Origin: Conexibacter sp.
GTDB lineage: Bacteria; Actinomycetota; Thermoleophilia; Solirubrobacterales; Solirubrobacteraceae
Reading direction: 5' to 3'
Assembly: GCA_025964295.1 (NCBI GenBank)
Contig: JAOPZD010000612.1
Location: forward strand, 1-6,890
Length of the DNA: 6,890 nt
A program made the translations under genes and the position numbers. The notes under the pieces were generated by a model that saw only the letters and a list, made by a program, of their open reading frames with translations, did not search any database and was not told the origin of the DNA. Below are positions 1 through 6,000 of the stretch, piece after piece (position 1 is the stretch's first letter; the number at the start of each line of letters is the position of its first letter).

Positions 1-29
1 CGGTTCGTAGCGCTCCCGTGCTCAGCCAT
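1..29 (-). CDS. Start of a downstream gene overlapping the toxin stop; candidate immunity gene (3'-partial)
   Basis: On the minus strand an ATG at 29-27 begins a frame reading MAEHGSATN that stays open to the window edge (nine codons plus two bases). It overlaps the toxin stop in the eight-base form ATGGCTGA, a layout typical of translational coupling. A weak Shine-Dalgarno-like GGGG (top-strand 37-40) lies seven bases upstream of the ATG. The gene directly after a polymorphic toxin tip normally encodes its cognate immunity protein, so that role is inferred purely from position. Nine codons are far too few to identify a family, and the frame could also close just outside the window. Confidence 0.4.
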
Positions 30-3000
30 CCGGAAGCCCCGTGTACGTCTTGCGGAAGCCGTTGGGCCCGTAAACGTGGAGGCGTGCGCCGCGGGGGAGC
101 ATTCGCGGCAGCATCGCGTCGCAACCGCGGACTCCCGGACACGGAACACGGTTGATGTAGAGCGTTGCTTCGTCGAGGCCCTGCTGACGCACTACGGCGG
201 CGGCGTGTGCCTCGACGTGGGACTTGATGTTGCCGTTCATCCCCGGCGTTCCGCGGCCAAGTTCGGCGGACGGACCCTTGTACCCGCTCAGGAGATTTAT
301 CTCTCCCGACCCAGTGTCCAGGATGCCGCTGGTCTTGCCGCCGGCGTATTCCGGAAGACGTTCGAGTGCGCCGGCTCCTCCCTTTGCGGCAACGGCACCG
401 CCCCTTCCCGTCAGCCTGCTCAACGCACGCCCGGCGAACCGCGCGAGCCCGAGCTCGGGCGCGACCTCTGGCAGCACGAGCCCCGCCGCGAAGATGAGCC
501 CTTCGGTGCGCTCGGCCGGCGTGTCGGTCTTCCAGATCCCGCAGCCTCCACCCTTGGCGTTCGCGAGGCAGTGGTCTCCTGCCGCGCGGGCGTCGTCATC
601 CGGGGCCGCTGGGTGGACACCGATGCCGTTCGTCCCGGCGTCGTCGATCGTGCTCTCCGCCGGCCGATAGGCCTTCGGCGTCGGACCCGATCCCTTCTTC
701 GAGTATGTGACGCCAGCGGTCGTGGAGTACGTGCCGTCGTGCTCGACCACGTACGTCGCGGTGGACTTGTCCTTCGGCCGCTTCTGGATGTTCGTCGTGC
801 ACTTCTTGCAGTCGCTGCCCTGCCCCGCGTCGTTGGCCCGCCCGCCCTCGTACTCGTGCCAGGAATCCTGGTGGTCGTGCCCGTCGAACTCCACGCTGCC
901 GACCGGGTCGTTGCCCGCGAAGTCATAGCGGTTCTGGGTCAGCGGATCGGCGATCAGCGACAGGTCCGACTGCGCGGACTCATAGCGATCGCTCTGCAGG
1001 AACCGGCCAACGGACGGCCGGTAGTCACGCGCCTGCATGTCATAGGTCTTGACCGCGCTGTCGTAGTCGAAGCCGTTGAAGCGCAGCGGGTTGGTCGCTG
1101 CGTCGCCGGACATGCCCGCGTTGGCGTCCACGTCGAGGTCCCCATAGGGGTCATAGACGTAGCGGTTGGCGCCGGGGACGGTGCCGTTGGACTCCTCCAA
1201 GCCGGTCGGGTTGCCGTTGGCGTCGGTGGCGTAGGCCTTGGTCGTCTGCATCGACGAGCCCGTCGCTTGCAGCGTCACCGCCAGCGGCGCGTTGGCCGAG
1301 TCACGGTCATAGGACATCGCGCTCGACGTCGTCGCGCCGGTCGCGATCTGCTGGCCCGAGATCGTCGAGGTGGCGCCGATGTACTTGTAGCCGCTCTTGT
1401 CCGCCGTCGCGCCGACGTGATCGGTGCGGTTGTCGCGCCGGTCCATCCCGTCGTACTCGAACTGCTGCTGCTCGGCCGCGCCCGGAGAGCGCTGGCGCGT
1501 CAGGCGGTCGAACTCGTCGTAGCAGTACAACGTGGTGTCGGACGCCGTCGTCGGCAGCGCGGCGCTGCAGTCCTCGGACCTGACCGCCGACGGCACCGCG
1601 AACGTCGGCGCCGTCGTGGAGCTCACGCTCGTCTGAACGCCGACCGTCGAGCGGAACTCGTTGTAGCCGTAGACGTCCCAGGTCGGCGTCCCGCCGCTCG
1701 GAAGCGTGGTCTTGACGTTGTCGAGCCGCTGGCCGGTGTAGCTGGAGGTCTTGGTTCGGACGAGCGAGCCGCCGGCCTGCTTCTCGGTGGTGTGCTCGAT
1801 CGAACCGTCCGTGTTGCGCGTGTAGTCGATCGTCCAGTCGTGGTGGTCGACGCCGTTGGCGTTGAAGTCGGTCCCCCGCTTCCAGGACGCCAGCTGGTTG
1901 CGCGCGTTGTAGGTGTAGGTGCCGACGCCTGGCAGGTCGCTCAACCGGTTGCCGCGCACGTCGTAGACGTAGCTCGTCACGATGTCGCTCGCGCCCGTCG
2001 GCCGCCGTCGGCGCTCGGTCGGCTGGCCGAAGTCGTCGAAGTACGTCGTGACCAGCGTGTCGTCTTGCTGGCGCCGCGTCCTGCGCTGGCCGGATGGGTG
2101 GTAGGTCGTGCGCACGCAACGGACGCCGGCCGGCGGAGAGCCGCCCGCCGCGCACGTGCTGTCGTCGATCGTGGGCGAGCCCGTGAGCTTGGAGGGCTCG
2201 TAGAACGCCCCGATCGTCTCCTTGTCCTCGGGGTCGTAGGTGAAGCGCGTGTAGCTGCGCGGGCTGCCGGAGGTCGGGTCGGCCATGGTGCCATCGCTGC
2301 GGTTCAGCGTGCCGTTGGTACGCCGCAGGGTCACGTTGCCGTCGTGGTCGTACGTGAACGCGCTGTCGCGTCCGCGCTGCCACGCCAGGGTCCCAGCGTT
2401 CTCGTCGCTGCTGCCGGTGCCGTATCGCTGGACGACCGAGGTCGTGCGCTCAGCGCCGTCGCGGTCGCTGTAGACCATGCGCGAGTGAGCCGGGTCGTGG
2501 ACGCCGACCAGCGCCTCGTTGGGGTCGTACCAGTAGGAGTAGCTGCGCGGCGTCCCGGAGGTGGTGGACCCGACGACGGCGGAGCCGGTGCGGGTCTTCA
2601 TCGCCCCGTTGGGCCAGTACTCGCGGTCGATCTTGGAGATCTTGTTGGTCGTGACCGTGACGTCCGGATCGAGCTTCCAGCTTAGCTGGCTCCCGGCCTG
2701 GTCATAGTTGTAGGTGTTGCTGTTGATCTGGGTCGTCGCCGTCGCGAAGTCCTGCGAGCTGCTGATCCAACCGTTGGGCAGGCGGTCGTAGGAGGTGTGG
2801 ACCGAGAACGGCGAGGACGCGTTGACGTTGTCGATCGTCCAGATCGTTCGCGTCTGCGCGAGCGGGTCGAAATCGACCTTCTCGGCGAGAACCGGGTCGC
2901 TGGTGCTCGCGCGTGGCTGGTAGATCGCGGTCGGCTCGCCGGACTCGCCGGCGCTGTAGGAGTTGGTGCGGTCGGTGTAGTCGTAGACGGTCGCGTGAAC

Positions 3001-6000
3001 CGCGTCGTTGGACGCGGTCGACGTCAGGTTGTCTCCGATCACGTCCGGATTGGTCGGCGTCCAGGACTGCGAGGCGCCCGTGCCGCTCATCGTCACGCCG
3101 GAGGGATCGACAAATCGGCGCAGGTTGCCGTTGGCGTCGTACTCGGTCAGCGTGGTGCGCGGGCCGGTGCCGGCGGTGCTGAAGCCGCCGCTCGCGGCGT
3201 GCCCCTGCGTCGTCCGGTTTCGGAGCCCGCGGCCGTCGTAGTCGTAGCTGGTCAGCCGCGCCACGTCGGAGCCGCCCTCGACGGCGGTGCCGCCCGGATC
3301 GGTGCGGGACGCCATCGTCCCGTCCGGGAAGTAGGTGTAGGTGCTGGTGTCGCGCACGCCACCGACGGTCGGGCCCTGCTCGGTGAGCAGCCGGTCGGCG
3401 GCGTCGTAGGCACGCAGCGTCTTGTAGGTGTCCTGGCTGCCCGCCGCCACCGCGCTGCCGTTCGGCGTCAGCTCGCGGAGGAGCTCGTCGTCGACGTCCC
3501 ACGCGTAGCCCCAGCGATCACCCTCGTGGTTCGTCTCGGAGGTGAGGCGGTCGAGCGTGTCGTAGCTGTAGTTGTACTCGTAGTCGCCTGCTGTTGGGCT
3601 GGCGACGCCGCGCGGCGTCACGCGCGTGACCAGGTTGTCGTTGGCGTCGTAGGTGTACTGGGTCTCCTCGCGCGTGTCGGAGAACGACGTCCAGCTGCTG
3701 GGCACGGCCGACGCGCCCGGATCGGTGCGGTTGAGCGCCCGGTCGAAGCTGTCGTAGGTCAGGTCCGAGTGCCAGCTCGTGTCGCCGAGTAGCGCGCTCT
3801 TGGTGATGTTGCCGTCGAGGTCGTAGTCGTAGCGGTGCGCGATGACGCCGTCGCAGCTCGCGGTGGTGCGTGTGCACGGCGTGGGATCGCCGGCGGCGAG
3901 CGTCGCCCCGGCGCTGGCGCCGAGCGGTTGCGTCGTGCCGACGACGCGCCCGGTCGGGTCGTAGTCGATGCGGCTGACCGACAGCGCCGCGTCGGTGACG
4001 CTGGTCAGGCGGCCGTCGTCGTCGTAGCTGAGCAGCGTGGCGCCACCGCGCGGCAGCCAGGACGGCTCGCCGGCCGGGGTCACGGCCCCGAACTTGCCTT
4101 GGGCGGTGGCGTCCGACTGACCGGAGGACGAGTCGGCGCCCGTGAGCGGCGTGGGCCGCTCGCCCACCTGCGGACCACCCACCGGCAGCTGCTCCGACGT
4201 GGCCGGGTCCGTGTAGCGCCGGCCCGGATCCGGCGCGCCGGTCGAGCTGCCCCACGACAGGCTCCACCACGACGGCCGACTGGTGGACTCCAACTGACCG
4301 GAGTCGAGGAAGGTGTTGGTGATGCTCTTGTTGCGACCGTCGACGATCGTGGTCGGGTTGCCGACCGCGTCTCGCGTGTAGGAGACTTTCCAGCTCTTGT
4401 AGTCGTTGTTGGCGTCGCCCGTCCGGCCGTACTGATTGGGCGAGAACGGCACGCTGCGCGTCAGCAGGTCGCCGGCAGGGTCGTAGGTGTAGTGGGTGGT
4501 GAAGTACCGGTAGCTTCCGTCGGACTCGGTCGTGCCGTTGGCGACGCCCCGCGGCGTGGTCTGGGCGATGACGTTGCCGTCGGCACGACGCTTGACCGCA
4601 GTCGTGGCGCCCAGCGGATCGACGGTGCTCAGTAGCTGGTCGCGATGGTCGTAGGTGTAGGTCCTGGCGACATTGCCTGCGCCGGAGGTGAAGCCGGCGG
4701 GCACGTCGTGGTCGTCACGCGGCAGGATCTGCTTGACCAGATTGCCGTCGACGTCGTAGACGTACTTGTTGGTTCGTGGTGAGCCGGTCGAATCGGTGGG
4801 GGCGGGCCGCTCGGTCTGCGCGACGAGCTCGTCGGCACGGTCGTAGGCCATCGACGTGCGGAGCTTGCTCAGCTGGCTGGTGGCGATCGCCGATGCGGCG
4901 GCGTCGGCCGCCGCCTGCGGCGTGAGCGCGTCGTTGGTGGCGGGGTTGCCGTCCGGGTCGTTGTTGCGGGCGGCGTCGTTCTGGCCGACGATGTTGCCGC
5001 GGGGGTCGAGGGCGAAGGACTGCACGTGGACCGTCGAGGTGGCGTGGCGGCTCTCGGCCACCACGCGGCCCGCCGGGTCGCGGGTCCACTCGGTCGTGTA
5101 CGGCAGCGACGGCGAGCCGCCGCCCGCCGGCACGCCGCTGGCGCCGCGCGGATCGGTGCGGCTGACCAGCAGGTTGGTGTCGTCGTAGGAGAACGTCGTC
5201 ACCTCTGGCCGCGTGGTGTAGGTGTTGCCGCGCGGGTCGCTGCCGGTGCGCGCCCAGCCGGTCTGCGTGACGGTCAGCGGCTGGTCGCTGGCCGAGAACG
5301 TCGCCGTCGTCGTGCGTCCGGTGCCCGGGTTGGTGTCCCCGACGAGGTTGCCGTTGCGGTCGTAGGTGTAGTTCTCGGTGATGTAGGTGTCGGCCGAGGA
5401 CTTCTTGGGCGTCACCTTGGTGATCGCGCGGTCGAACGCGTCGTAGGTGAACTTGGTCGTGTACCGCGCTGCCGGCGTCGTGACGGTCGGGTTGGTCTGG
5501 GCGTCGGTGTTGCGCGGGTCGCTGGACGACAACAGGTTGCCGACGGCGTCGTAGCGGAGCAGCCAGCGGTGCGCGGCCGGCGTCGGGCTGGTGACGCCCG
5601 GGCTGGCATTGCCCTTGGGATCAACCACCGTCTGTGGGAGACCGTTGGGGTCGAAGTTGTCGTAGGTGGTGATGTTGCCGACCTCGTCGGTCTCCTGCCG
5701 GATCAATCCGCGAGGGCAGTCGGTCCCGTTGCAATACGCGTTCGTTGCCGTGCCGGTGCCGTCGAGATCCTGGGTCTGCGTCACGTTACCGGTGACGTCA
5801 CCCGAGGTCGGCTCCTCGATGGTGAACTTGGTGCCGACGTGCGCGCCGCCAGGCAGAGCACGCGGCTGCTGGATCTGGACGAGATCGGCGACGTAGCTGT
5901 CGGCCGGGTCGGTCGCGGGTCGCAGGGCCGCAGCGCCGCGGCTGAGCTTGTAGTCCAGCTGGGTCGTCCGCTTGGTCGCCGGGGTCGCCTCACCGTCCGG

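Noticed and set aside
31..357. A metabolic (free nucleoside) cytidine deaminase
   Set aside because: The motif is HVE rather than the usual HAE, the flanks match SCP1.201 toxins, and the domain is the terminal tip of an RHS protein, all of which favour a secreted toxin.
469..501. A transmembrane helix before the toxin tip
   Set aside because: The hydrophobic run is only about 11 residues before a Pro and a Glu, which is too short for a standard membrane span. Kept only as a possible translocation or packing element.
874..930. DPVG at the end of the core as an intact DPxG cleavage motif
   Set aside because: In alignment with the core consensus this DPVG occupies the NNPV position. The true DPxG position five residues later reads EFDG.
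76..2685. 869-codon open frame on the plus strand opposite the toxin gene
   Set aside because: The product is Arg/Val/Gly-rich with no domain, motif or ordered composition. It is the mirror of G+C-rich codons of the minus-strand gene, which is independently confirmed by its repeats and motifs.
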